Assembly (NCBI GenBank): GCA_027315245.1
Contig: DAHUYK010000059.1
Span: 1-36,771, forward strand
Reading direction: 5' to 3'
From: Vulcanimicrobiota bacterium
Lineage (GTDB): Bacteria; Vulcanimicrobiota; Vulcanimicrobiia; Vulcanimicrobiales; Vulcanimicrobiaceae
DNA length: 36,771 nt
This document shows, piece after piece, positions 8,534 to 16,607 of this stretch (position 1 is its first letter; the number at the start of each line of letters is the position of its first letter). A model generated the notes under the pieces. The model was not told where the DNA came from, did no database searches, and saw only the letters and a program-made list of their open reading frames with translations. Both the position numbers and the translations under genes were made by a program.

Positions 8534-8554
8534 CGCTGCAACGAGGACCGGGCC

Positions 8555-8752
8555 ATGAATCTTGTACAAATCGAGCACATTCTCGCCGTCATCGGCGGGA
8601 TCGCGGTGTTTCTCGTTGCCTCGGTCGCCCTGCGCAACGACTGGAAGACGCCCGGCATGGATAATCAGGTCTTCAAGTTGATGCTAGGCTTGCTCGCGCT
8701 CGGCGGCGTGCTTGCGGCGCTGACCGGCTTCGGCGTCATCGGAAAGGCATAG
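8555..8752 (+). CDS. Small two-helix membrane protein of the cox operon
   Basis: This 65-residue protein has two predicted membrane helices (about residues 8-26 and 42-62) joined by a short polar loop containing NDWKTPGMDNQ. I do not recognise a family. Its position between coxC and another tiny membrane gene, with a GAGG Shine-Dalgarno nine bases before the ATG, suggests an accessory or subunit-IV-like component of the oxidase. That role is inferred from context only. Confidence 0.75.
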   Translation: MNLVQIEHILAVIGGIAVFLVASVALRNDWKTPGMDNQVFKLMLGLLALGGVLAALTGFGVIGKA

Positions 8753-8753
8753 C

Positions 8754-8948
8754 ATGGACTCAGAGCGCGATGAGTATCATCCGGACTTCGGCCAGCTCCC
8801 GAAGAGCAAAGGCGTCCCACGCGGACTCTTGATCACCGTCGGCATCGGGCTCGTCATGATCTTTCTTATCGCCGCCGGCGTCGTGCTGCTCTCCGGGTAC
8901 GGCCACATGTGGCCGTCGATGACGACCCTACGCGAACACGTGAAGTAG
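8754..8948 (+). CDS. Small single-helix membrane protein of the cox operon
   Basis: This 64-residue protein begins with a charged cytosolic stretch (DSERDEYHPDFGQLPKSKG), then one membrane helix at about residues 25-47, then a short tail ending in MTTLREHVK. It starts one base after the previous stop, so it is very likely co-translated with it. No family is recognised. By location it is the last gene of the oxidase operon and may be a small structural or assembly subunit. A long inverted repeat begins about 12 bases after its stop. Confidence 0.72.
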   Translation: MDSERDEYHPDFGQLPKSKGVPRGLLITVGIGLVMIFLIAAGVVLLSGYGHMWPSMTTLREHVK

Positions 8949-8959
8949 AAGTGGGTCCA

Positions 8960-9113
8960 GCGTAGGCTGGGGCCGTGCTCTCGTGGTTCGAGGGGCGTGT
9001 GAATGCGCCGCGGAGACAGGACGTCGGGAGCGGCGCAGAGGCGAGCGAGCCGAGCGCACGACGCGCGAGGCGAGCGTCCCCGAAAACCACGAGAGCACGG
9101 CCCCAGACTATGT
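8960..9113 (+). ncRNA. Long inverted-repeat element, candidate structured RNA
   Basis: Two perfect 22-base arms, 8967-8988 and 9085-9106, enclose 96 bases. As plus-strand RNA the helix continues outwards after one mismatch by six pairs (8960-8965 with 9108-9113, two of them G-U). Inwards it continues through a symmetric 3x3 loop (CGA opposite GAA, allowing tandem G-A pairs) into GGGG/CCCC (8992-8995 with 9078-9081). Inside lies a separate 8-bp hairpin, TGCGCCGC at 9004-9011 with GCGGCGCA at 9030-9037. The G-U pairs favour the plus strand. It sits between convergent genes, has no T-tract, and matches no RNA family I recognise. A MITE-like element is the main alternative. Confidence 0.5.
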
Positions 9114-9136
9114 CTGCGCCTCTTGCTGCGTTGCAG

Positions 9137-9718
9137 CTAGTGGCGAGGCGCGATGCCGATGGTGAGCGGCGGCAGCTCCCCGTCAGGAAGCAGCCCCGTC
9201 GATTTGCCGTCGATCGTGTGGATTCCGGCGAAGGTCGAAAACTCGGCCATTGCGGGAATCGTGCACGCCGGATACGCTTTCTTTCCTCTGGCGCGCCATT
9301 CGCATGCTACGCTCTTATCCTCGAAGAGCACCGCGACGTACCCGCACTCTCCGGGCGCGGTCCCGTCGTCGGGCGGGCGGTACCTCACGTAGCCGTCGAC
9401 GACGTAGATCGGACGGCGCGTCTGCGCATAGGCGAGGATCGGCGCAGCCAATACCGCGATGAAGTAGCCTAAGAACGCGACCGCGCCGAGCGCGAAGATC
9501 GGCGCTACGGCGATGAGCGTGGCATCGCCCTTCACGTGGTGCGCGCGCCAGACGATGCCCCATGTGAAGAGGCTGAAGAAAACAAAGCCTGCGAGCGGTT
9601 CGATTGCGATCGCCATGCGTCCGGTGAGCCCACGCCACACGATGGTCCGCTCGCGGTGCGTCCAGGGACGCTTGGCGAGTTGGCGCGCACGCGGGTCGAG
9701 CTGCCGGGAGGGGCTCAT
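9137..9718 (-). CDS. Membrane protein of unknown function, last gene of heme A operon
   Basis: The 193-residue protein has two hydrophobic helices at about residues 38-60 and 68-95. Between them is a short loop (RAHHVKGDA), and a soluble C-terminal domain of about 100 residues follows, containing YVVDGYVRYRPPDDG and ECGYVAVLFEDKSVACEW. No family is recognised. The ATG at 9718 overlaps the TGA of the upstream aidB-like gene (ATGA), which settles the start and indicates coupling. The domain faces the cytosol if the N-terminus does. A role beside heme A synthesis is suggested only by position. Confidence 0.75.
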   Translation of the reverse strand: MSPSRQLDPRARQLAKRPWTHRERTIVWRGLTGRMAIAIEPLAGFVFFSLFTWGIVWRAHHVKGDATLIAVAPIFALGAVAFLGYFIAVLAAPILAYAQTRRPIYVVDGYVRYRPPDDGTAPGECGYVAVLFEDKSVACEWRARGKKAYPACTIPAMAEFSTFAGIHTIDGKSTGLLPDGELPPLTIGIAPRH

Positions 9719-11352
9719 GCCGAGACTGCCTGTGTGTGGGGGGATGCGCGCGCAACGAGTTCGTTGAGCGCGCAATGCGCCGGCAGCGTGCCGAGCGCGC
9801 GGCCGGCCTCATCGGCTATGCGCGAGCGAAGAAACGCATCGGAGACGAACGCGGGCGCGTGCTGCAGCAAGAGCGCTGCCTGCCAAAGCATCGCGGCGCG
9901 CTCGGCAACGAAGCGCGCTCGCGCTTCGAGTGCGTCGCCGTCGGCGAGTGCCGCGTCGAACTCGGCGGCGGCGCGGGCAATCCGAGGTTCGGCAAGCGCG
10001 GCGCTCCACTGCGCGCGCAGCGCAGCGAGAGCCTCCGGCTGTTTGCGAAGAATGCGCAGGACGTCGAGCGCGTTGATATTTCCCGCACCTTCCCAGATCG
10101 AGTTGAGCGGCGATTCGCGGTAGAGACGAGGCAGGATCGACGTCTCGACGTACCCGTTGCCGCCGAGGCACTCCAATGCTTCGCCGACGAGCACCGGTGC
10201 ACGCTTGCAGACCCAATACTTTCCGAGCGCCGTGCCGATGCGCCGAAGCAGCGCGTCATCGTCGTCCACGGTTCGCGCGACGCGAAGCGCGAGCCACGTC
10301 GCAGCCTCCGATTCGAGCGCGATGTCGGCTAAGACGTTGCGCATGAGCGGCTGATCGGCGAGCAACGCGCCGAACGCCCGGCGGTGCCGCGCGTGGTGTA
10401 CCGCTTGCGCGAGTGCTTGCCGCACCAGGGCTGCCGACCCGATCATACAATCGAGGCGCGTGTGATTGACCATCTCCACGATTGCCGATAGGCCCCGCCC
10501 TTCTTCGCCGACGAGCAGGCCTTGGGTGTCGTGGAGTTCGATCTCCGCCGACGCGTTGCTGCGATTGCCGAGCTTATCTTTGAGTCGTACGATGCGAAAC
10601 GGATTGTGCGTTCCGTCGTCGAGCACACGCGGTACGAGAAAACACGACAGGCCGCGCGGCGCTTGCGCGAGCACGAGGAACGCATCGGAGGCAGGCGCCG
10701 AGCAGAACCACTTGTGCCCGTCGAGCAGATAGCGTTCGGCGGGGCCCCCGCCTGCGCACGGAATGGCGCGCGTCGCGTTCGCGCGCACGTCGGAGCCCCC
10801 TTGCCGTTCGGTCATACCCATGCCGCAGAGTGCCGCGTGCTTGCGCGCAATCGGCTCGAGCGCAGGCTCGTACGCGCGCGCGGTGAACCGAGGTTCCCAC
10901 AGCCGCGCGAGGTCAGGCTGGACACGAAGCGACGCGACCGCCGCATAGGTCATCGATATGGGACAGCCGTGCCCCGACTCCACTTGAGACCAAACGTAGA
11001 ACTTTACCGCACGCCGCAGGTGCGGAACCGGGGCCTGATCGTTCCAGGCAGTGCCATGGAGACCGAACGAGGTCGCATACTCGAGAAGGCGATGCCACGC
11101 CGGATGAAATCGCACTTCGTCGATCTGTTCGCCGTTTGCATCGTAAGCGCGCAACTGCGGTGGGTTCTCGTTCGCGTCAAACCCGAGTGCGATCGCATTC
11201 GCGCTGCCCGCGATCGTGCCGATGTCGTCGAGTTCGCCGGACGATGCTTGCGGTGCAACGGCGGAGAGCGCATCACAAAGCGGACGGTCGCTACGAAAGA
11301 GATTGACGCCTTCGAGCGGCGGCACCTGATTCGTCTCCTCGCGCCTCACCAT
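9715..11352 (-). CDS. aidB: AidB-like acyl-CoA dehydrogenase
   Basis: The 545-residue flavoprotein resembles E. coli AidB along its length. Landmarks are EGVNLFRSDRPLCDA near the start, EVRFHPAWHRLLE, GCPISMTYAAV, the GMGMTERQGGSDVRANATRA active-region motif, GHKWFCSAP, then VRLKDKLGNRSNASAEIEL and the late PRLYRESPLNSIWEGAGNI. AidB belongs to the acyl-CoA dehydrogenase superfamily, is induced by alkylation or acid stress in E. coli and binds DNA; whether this protein has an enzymatic role is unknown. The ATG at 11352 lies 35 bp after the exporter gene. The same frame stays open far upstream, but those residues are antisense to the exporter. Confidence 0.9.
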   Translation of the reverse strand: MVRREETNQVPPLEGVNLFRSDRPLCDALSAVAPQASSGELDDIGTIAGSANAIALGFDANENPPQLRAYDANGEQIDEVRFHPAWHRLLEYATSFGLHGTAWNDQAPVPHLRRAVKFYVWSQVESGHGCPISMTYAAVASLRVQPDLARLWEPRFTARAYEPALEPIARKHAALCGMGMTERQGGSDVRANATRAIPCAGGGPAERYLLDGHKWFCSAPASDAFLVLAQAPRGLSCFLVPRVLDDGTHNPFRIVRLKDKLGNRSNASAEIELHDTQGLLVGEEGRGLSAIVEMVNHTRLDCMIGSAALVRQALAQAVHHARHRRAFGALLADQPLMRNVLADIALESEAATWLALRVARTVDDDDALLRRIGTALGKYWVCKRAPVLVGEALECLGGNGYVETSILPRLYRESPLNSIWEGAGNINALDVLRILRKQPEALAALRAQWSAALAEPRIARAAAEFDAALADGDALEARARFVAERAAMLWQAALLLQHAPAFVSDAFLRSRIADEAGRALGTLPAHCALNELVARASPHTQAVSA

Positions 11353-11387
11353 GTGTTCTTCGGCGCAGCGCGAGCGAGAGGCTTCCT

Positions 11388-12734
11388 CTACGGAGCAGCT
11401 TCTTCGAGGGGAGCCGTTCGCTCGGCCGCCCTGGAGCGCAACGTCGAGCAGACGACGAGCGCAGCGAGCGCCACGGCGCAGAAGGCGAGATAGGCGAGGC
11501 GGTAGCCTTCGATGTCGTTGCGCATGCTGCCGATCGCGCCGCCGGCGAGCGCGCTGCCTAAGATCTGGCCGATGATGAGGCATTGGCTCAGCAGGCCGAC
11601 AGCGCTTGCTCGGGACCCGGGCCCCGTTTCGTTCGTGACGATGTATCGCGTCGGCGCACCGAGCAGCGCCCCGAAGCCCGCTCCGGAGACGATCATCGCT
11701 GCCAGCGTAAGCCATAGCGATGTGAAGCCGAGCGCGAAGAGTGCGAGCCCGGCTTCCGTCAACACCGCGCCGACGACGAGGACGTCGCGCGACCCGACGC
11801 GATCGAGCGCGCGGCCCGAGAGCGGGATGACGAGGACGAAGACGCAGGCGCCTAGCGCTGCGATGAGGCCCGCGCTTGCCGTCGTCATATGCTGTGCTGC
11901 CACGAGTACCGTTGGGATGAAGAAGAGCGAGCCTTCGAGGACGCCGATAAGAACCTCGAGGGCGTACGTCTTGACCATCTGCGGCGTGCGCAGCAGCGAG
12001 ACCGGTAGAAGCGGATACGGCGCCCTTCGCTCGTGTACGGCGAAAGCGCCGAGCAGCACGAAGCCGATGAGCGCGATGACGGCTCGCGCTCCGACGATGC
12101 CGTCCACGAGGCAGAGCAGACCTGAACAGAGGAGGAAGAGGCCGAGCACATCGAGCGATCCTCGCTGCTGTGGCGCGGAGGCTGGGACGTACCTGCGTGC
12201 GAGGATCAAGACGATGGCGGCGAGCGGAAAGTTCGCCGCGAAAATCCATTGCCACGACAGGGAGTGCGTGAGCGCCCCTCCGAGAATCGGCCCGGCGATG
12301 GCTGCGAGGCCCCACGTCGCTGCAATGGCGCCGAGCGCTGCACCACGTCGCGACGGCGCAACGGCATCGCCGATTGCCGCCGTCGCGACGGGAAAGAGGC
12401 CACCCGCTCCCAGCGCCTGTATCGCGCGCCCGGCAAGAAAGTATTCGAAAGAATGCGCAAAAATGGTGACGAGACTGCCCGCGGCGAAGACGCTCATCGA
12501 CAGCATGTAGATGCGCCGGCGACCGTAACGGTCTGCCAGGGCACCCGCAATCGCGATCGCCGCGACGTTGACGAGAAGGTAGATCGTGAATATCCACGAC
12601 AGATCGCCGGTGACGACGTGAAAGGCGCGCGCGAGTGCCGGAAGTGCGGGGGAGAGGACGCCGAGATCGAGTGCCCCTGCGAAAACGCCGAGGCCGAGCG
12701 TCAGCAGCAGCGGCAGCGCCGAGCGATCACGCAA
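11388..12734 (-). CDS. DHA2-type MFS exporter (14 helices)
   Basis: The 448-residue protein has about 14 hydrophobic helices, the layout of the DHA2 drug:H+ antiporter branch. Motif A between helices 2 and 3 reads GALADRYGRRRIYML. Helix 4 has GRAIQALGAGGLFPVA and helix 5 has the antiporter-type GLAAIAGPILGG. The start is a TTG at 12734, which overlaps the ctaB stop by 8 bases; no better start lies nearby. The substrate is unknown. Placement between heme A synthesis and aidB genes is unusual and may mean export of a stress compound. Confidence 0.9.
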   Translation of the reverse strand: MRDRSALPLLLTLGLGVFAGALDLGVLSPALPALARAFHVVTGDLSWIFTIYLLVNVAAIAIAGALADRYGRRRIYMLSMSVFAAGSLVTIFAHSFEYFLAGRAIQALGAGGLFPVATAAIGDAVAPSRRGAALGAIAATWGLAAIAGPILGGALTHSLSWQWIFAANFPLAAIVLILARRYVPASAPQQRGSLDVLGLFLLCSGLLCLVDGIVGARAVIALIGFVLLGAFAVHERRAPYPLLPVSLLRTPQMVKTYALEVLIGVLEGSLFFIPTVLVAAQHMTTASAGLIAALGACVFVLVIPLSGRALDRVGSRDVLVVGAVLTEAGLALFALGFTSLWLTLAAMIVSGAGFGALLGAPTRYIVTNETGPGSRASAVGLLSQCLIIGQILGSALAGGAIGSMRNDIEGYRLAYLAFCAVALAALVVCSTLRSRAAERTAPLEEAAP

Positions 12735-13596
12735 GAATGCGGTCCACCACCATGAACGCGCACATGAGCGCGAGGTAAAGCAGCGAATATCGGAAGAGCG
12801 CTCGTGCAGCCGGCGCCGAGCCGCGCCACGTCCGTACCGCTTCGACGATGAAGATCGCGCCGAGCAGGGCCGCGCCGCCGAGGTAGATGGCGCCCATCAC
12901 GTGCAGCGGATAGAGAGCGAGCGACGCTGCGACGAGCAGCAGCGTGTAGTAGACGATCTCGCGCTTCGTGCGTTCCTCGCCGCTCACGTTGGGAAGCATG
13001 GGGATACGCGCCTTCTCATAGTCGGTCTCCGTCGTGAGCGCTAGCGACCAAAAGTGGGGCGGCGTCCAGAGAAAGATAAGGGCGAAGAGGCCGAGCGCGG
13101 GGCCTCCGATGGAGTTCGTGACGGCTGCCCAGCCGACGAGCGGCGGTACGGCGCCGGCAGCTCCGCCGATGACGATGTTCAGCGGCGTGAGCCGCTTGAG
13201 CCACATCGTGTAGATTGCGACGTAGTACGCGTTCCCTGCCAGCGATAGCCATGCGGAGAGCGGGTTCACGAGCCAATAGAACGTGACGAACGAAAGTATG
13301 CCGCAGCAAGCGGCAAAGATAACTGCGTTACGGGGCTCGATGCGCCCCGCCGGGATCGGACGATTGCGCGTCCTGCCCATGATCGCGTCGACGTCGGCAT
13401 CGTAGACGCAGTTCAGCGTGCCGGCGCACGCCGATGCGAGCGCGCCGGCGACGAGCGTCACCACGAGGGTGTGCAGGGGCGGCATGCCGCGCGCGGCCAT
13501 GACCATTGCCGCAGCCGTCGTGATGAGGAGCAGGACGATGATGCGCGGCTTGCCGAGCGCGACGTAGTCGTTCACGCGAGCTATCGCGACGCTCAA
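12727..13596 (-). CDS. ctaB: Protoheme IX farnesyltransferase (heme O synthase)
   Basis: The 289-residue UbiA-family enzyme adds farnesyl to heme B to make heme O. Both aspartate-rich motifs are visible: NCVYDADVDAIMGRTRNRPI (about residues 66-85) and the second loop ETDYEKARIPMLPNVSG, with HFWSLAL before it. About eight or nine helices are present. A TTG at 13596 overlaps the ctaA TGA (TTGA) and is taken as the start; the GTG at 13575 is an alternative that would begin at VNDYVALGKPRI. It supplies the precursor for heme A of the oxidase encoded upstream. Confidence 0.94.
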   Translation of the reverse strand: MSVAIARVNDYVALGKPRIIVLLLITTAAAMVMAARGMPPLHTLVVTLVAGALASACAGTLNCVYDADVDAIMGRTRNRPIPAGRIEPRNAVIFAACCGILSFVTFYWLVNPLSAWLSLAGNAYYVAIYTMWLKRLTPLNIVIGGAAGAVPPLVGWAAVTNSIGGPALGLFALIFLWTPPHFWSLALTTETDYEKARIPMLPNVSGEERTKREIVYYTLLLVAASLALYPLHVMGAIYLGGAALLGAIFIVEAVRTWRGSAPAARALFRYSLLYLALMCAFMVVDRILA

Positions 13597-14498
13597 CGCA
13601 ACTCCCGGGCCGGCTGCGGCGATGCCGAATCGAGAATGGCGCACGCCGTCGCGGTGACGAATGCGAGGAAGACGAGCGCGGCGTTGGCGGCATGGACCTC
13701 CCGGAGATCCGTCGGCAGCCGGAGCGCGACGTTGAGCAATCCTAACACCACCTGAACGCAGACGAGGCCGAGGGCGATGCCGGTCCAGGCGCGCACGCGC
13801 GCGCTTACCGGCTTCGTGCAGATCAACGCAAACGTCCCCGTTGCGCACAGGAGCGTCGCCGCCGCTAGGAATCGGTGGAGCATCTGCGCGATCTGTCCGG
13901 GCGTATATACGACGACGGTGCCGGCGCATCCCGGAATCGAAAGGCAAGCGAGGCCCGCGCCGCTGGAACTCACATACGCACCCACGCACATCGTCACGAA
14001 GGCGACGACGGTCGTCACGCCCAAGAGTGCGACGGGTGTGCCGCTCGCGCGAGCGCGAATCCTGCCGTCGTGCTCCGCGGCGCCCGTGAAGACGACGAGT
14101 GAGGTGAGCGCCGCGATGACTGCCATGGCGGTTCCCCAGTGCAGGACGACGGAGAACGGCGTGTTGTCGAGATCGACCGTCGCCGCGCCGAGGGCCACTT
14201 GCACGAGAAAGAGTGCCGTGATGGCGGCTCCCGCTCCCGCCAGAGCAGCGGAACGCTTACGATGCCGCCAAGCGACCGTGCAGACGGCGACGATGAGGGG
14301 CAAGAGGATGAGAGCGAGCAGCCTGTGCGTCCACTCCCAAATCGTGCCGCCCTGCAAAACGGGGATAAGCCGTCCGCGGCACGTCGGCCAGTCGGGACAC
14401 GTGAGGCCCGCAGATTCTATGCGCGTCCAGCTTCCCAGCATCACGACCGCAAATGCCACGAGGTCTGCGACGAACGCGAGCCGCCTCAGAGTCTTCAC
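13593..14498 (-). CDS. ctaA: Heme A synthase
   Basis: The 301-residue, eight-helix COX15/CtaA protein oxidises the heme O methyl group to formyl. Conserved features are GSWTRIESAGLTCPDWPTCRG near the start, the heme-ligand histidines in EWTHRLLAL and LHWGTAM, the central cysteine pair in GAGLACLSIPGC and the later histidine segments MLHRFLAA and REVHAANAAL. An in-frame TGA two codons upstream limits the start to the GTG at 14498. It leads the minus-strand operon ctaA-ctaB-exporter-aidB-membrane protein and is divergent from the lipoprotein gene, with 74 bp between them. Confidence 0.95.
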   Translation of the reverse strand: MKTLRRLAFVADLVAFAVVMLGSWTRIESAGLTCPDWPTCRGRLIPVLQGGTIWEWTHRLLALILLPLIVAVCTVAWRHRKRSAALAGAGAAITALFLVQVALGAATVDLDNTPFSVVLHWGTAMAVIAALTSLVVFTGAAEHDGRIRARASGTPVALLGVTTVVAFVTMCVGAYVSSSGAGLACLSIPGCAGTVVVYTPGQIAQMLHRFLAAATLLCATGTFALICTKPVSARVRAWTGIALGLVCVQVVLGLLNVALRLPTDLREVHAANAALVFLAFVTATACAILDSASPQPARELR

Positions 14499-14572
14499 AG
14501 GGTTTCAAGCCTATACGGGAACGTGCGTTCGTGCAATGACACTCGTCGTTCAGGAGAGAATGGAGGCCGCAC

Positions 14573-15004
14573 GTGAAACGCTGGTGGGCTTTAGCAACCC
14601 TGCTGCTCCTCATGGGCTGCCGTGAAGTGCGCGTCAAGACGTATGCCGCAGGAACCACCGCGGTACTGGGTGGGAACCAGATCGTCGTCGTGCGCGACGA
14701 GGCCGCGCTGGTGCGTTTGGGCATCCACGAGCCGATCCGCTTTCGGGGGGAGTTCGGCGTCGTGCTGCTCATGGGACCGCACGACCGTACGGGATACCGG
14801 CAGATCGTCGAATCGATCGGGGCGAATGCAATGCGCGTTCGCGTGGTCGCTTTCGAGGAGGCGCCCGCCAATGGTGGCGAACCGACAGCGCCGTATCGAA
14901 CGTTCACGTTGTGGATCGTACCGAACGGGGTCTACCGGCGCGGCGTTCGCGTCGAAGTCGTCACTCCGGCCGATTCTCCCATAACGTCGACGGTGCTCCA
15001 ATAA
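14573..15004 (+). CDS. Predicted lipoprotein, PrcB-like
   Basis: The 143-residue product starts at a GTG with a strong GGAGG six bases upstream. Residues 1-16 form a lipoprotein-type signal (KRWWALATLLLLMGC) with Cys16 as the likely acylated residue; Met at -2 is slightly unusual. The mature part contains FGVVLLMGPHDRTGYRQIVE and a later FTLWIVPNGV. The 'aGxxxTGGY' style arrangement is weakly reminiscent of the PrcB C-terminal domain, but this is not certain. It is the first gene of a run ending at 19152, only 12 bp before the GH130 gene. Confidence 0.8.
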   Translation: MKRWWALATLLLLMGCREVRVKTYAAGTTAVLGGNQIVVVRDEAALVRLGIHEPIRFRGEFGVVLLMGPHDRTGYRQIVESIGANAMRVRVVAFEEAPANGGEPTAPYRTFTLWIVPNGVYRRGVRVEVVTPADSPITSTVLQ

Positions 15005-15016
15005 GCGAAGAGAGAA

Positions 15017-16090
15017 GTGCAGACCAAACGATTTCCGTTCATTCCAACCCTTCGGCTTGACGTACGCGTCGAGCGCCTCGGCACCGTGCTTTCCCCTGAC
15101 GGAAGCGCAGCGGAAGCGGAGGGCGTCCTGAATCCTGCGTTTACTCGGGCACGAGACGGTGTCGCCTTGCTCTATCCGCGTGCCGTCGAGAGCGGCAACA
15201 TCTCCCGCATCGAGCGCGTTGCGGTGCAGCAAAACGAGCGCGGCTTCGACGTGAAGCGTCTAGGCTTCGCGCTCGAGCCCAACGCCCCGTACGAGGTCCG
15301 CCCGCAGCCCGGGTACGGGTGCGAAGATGCACGAATCACGTTCGTGCCGGTACTCGACGAGTATCTTATGGCGTATACCGCCTTTGGACCCGACGGGCCC
15401 CGCGTCGCGATCGCCCGCTCGCCGGACGGGCATGAGTGGGAACGCATCGGCCTGGCCGTCTTCGAACATCCCGGAGCGACGGTCGGCGACGATAAAGACG
15501 CCGCCTTCTTTCCCGAGCCGGTAATCTCTCCCGCGGGGGTGCGTTCGATCGCCTTCTACCATCGTCCGATGCTGCACATTTCGACCGTGGACGGAGCTGC
15601 GGCAATTCCGATGATCGAGCGGATGCCGTTCGCCGACCGCGAGTCGGTTCGCATTGCGTACGTTCCGCTCGATGCGGTGCTTGCCGACCGAGAAGCGCTG
15701 CTTCACGTCTCCGAGAGCGTGCTCGTGCTGTCTCCCGACGGTCGCTGGGGGTCGATTCGCATCGGTGCCGGCACACCGCCGGTACGCATCGCGGAAGGGT
15801 GGATGGCGTTGTTCCACGCCGTCGACCTCGTCGAAGGGCAAGGGGGCGCACAGAGCTTTCGCTACTGCGCCGGAATCGTCGTGCACGATGCGGAGCGCCC
15901 ACATCACGTGCTGTACCGCTCGCCGGAACCCATTCTCGTACCGCAAGCCCACGCGGAGCGGCACGGCGTCGTCGATAACGTCGTCTTTCCGACCGGAATC
16001 GACCCGCGGCCGGATCTCGGCGACCGCACGTTCGACATCTACTACGGGATGGCCGACTACGCGTGCGGAGCCGTGCGCATGCGACTCTGA
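15017..16090 (+). CDS. GH130-family glycosidase/phosphorylase
   Basis: The 357-residue product has the five-bladed propeller signatures of GH130: GYGCEDARITFVP (about residues 97-109), EYLMAYTAFGPDGPRVAIAR, then DDKDAAFFPEPV, IAFYHRP, ALFHAVD and near the end VVFPTGIDPRPD with FDIYYGMADYACGAVRM. GH130 enzymes act on beta-mannosides, either by phosphorolysis or by hydrolysis. The mode and linkage cannot be told by eye. No signal peptide is present, so it should act in the cytosol. The GTG at 15017 follows a GAAGAGAG Shine-Dalgarno-like stretch. Confidence 0.9.
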   Translation: MQTKRFPFIPTLRLDVRVERLGTVLSPDGSAAEAEGVLNPAFTRARDGVALLYPRAVESGNISRIERVAVQQNERGFDVKRLGFALEPNAPYEVRPQPGYGCEDARITFVPVLDEYLMAYTAFGPDGPRVAIARSPDGHEWERIGLAVFEHPGATVGDDKDAAFFPEPVISPAGVRSIAFYHRPMLHISTVDGAAAIPMIERMPFADRESVRIAYVPLDAVLADREALLHVSESVLVLSPDGRWGSIRIGAGTPPVRIAEGWMALFHAVDLVEGQGGAQSFRYCAGIVVHDAERPHHVLYRSPEPILVPQAHAERHGVVDNVVFPTGIDPRPDLGDRTFDIYYGMADYACGAVRMRL

Positions 16091-16103
16091 TCGCTCGATT
16101 TAC

Positions 16104-16607
16104 GTGTTGCGTTACTTCGCGATAGCGTTCGTGCTCGTGGTGGGAAGCGTCGTCGCCGTCACTGCGTACCGACACTACGTGCTGCACATCGTGGTACGCG
16201 GAGGCCGCGCCACGATGCAGCCTCGTGCCGCTGCGCGCGACGTTTCGTCGCACCACGCTCCGCCGCCCCTGCGCGGTGACGCGCCCTGGGCGCTCTCGGC
16301 ACTTCCAGAGTGCATGATCCAGACGCAAGAGTGGAAAGGGACGCTCGCGTGGGTGCGTGGCCACCTGCCGCGTCTCGCTCGGCTCGTCGCGCCGTCATCG
16401 ACCCTGCGATACAATAACTGCACGATCGTCGTCTCGCGCGACGATGCGGTCGTCAGCCGCGGAAGCGACCGGCTGCGTATCCCGCCGATCGCGCACCTTT
16501 ACCGCTTTCCGGCTGCGAACGGTCGCCCGCAGGGTATCGCGCTCATACGGTCGGATTGCGTTCGGGCTGCCTGCCGATCCGTGTTGCGCATCTACAGTCC
16601 TACGTGA
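16104..16607 (+). CDS. Membrane-anchored hypothetical protein
   Basis: The 167-residue product begins with a hydrophobic helix (about residues 2-21, RYFAIAFVLVVGSVVAVTAY), so most of it should lie outside the cytoplasmic membrane. A proline- and histidine-containing linker (SSHHAPPPLRG) leads to a C-terminal domain with four cysteines (ECMIQ, NNCTIV, SDCVRAAC) that could form disulfides. No family is recognised. The start is either GTG 16104 or TTG 16107; neither has a Shine-Dalgarno. Its TGA overlaps the ATG of the RF3 gene. Confidence 0.7.
   Translation: MLRYFAIAFVLVVGSVVAVTAYRHYVLHIVVRGGRATMQPRAAARDVSSHHAPPPLRGDAPWALSALPECMIQTQEWKGTLAWVRGHLPRLARLVAPSSTLRYNNCTIVVSRDDAVVSRGSDRLRIPPIAHLYRFPAANGRPQGIALIRSDCVRAACRSVLRIYSPT

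Noticed and set aside
8975-9000. GGTTCGAGG in the inverted repeat as a tRNA T-arm
   Set aside because: No acceptor stem, anticodon arm or CCA-side pairing is found around it; it belongs to the long stem.
9125-9137. GCTGC-GTT-GCAGC hairpin as a terminator
   Set aside because: It has only a 5-bp stem with no T-tract on either strand, so it is not convincing.
10522-11493. 323-residue plus-strand frame opposite aidB
   Set aside because: The composition is that of an antisense shadow, while the minus strand matches AidB throughout.
9715-12597. Single 960-residue minus-strand open frame
   Set aside because: Only the C-terminal 545 residues are AidB-like. The N-terminal part is arginine-rich low-complexity sequence lying in another frame of the exporter gene, so the long frame is a high-GC artefact and not a fusion.
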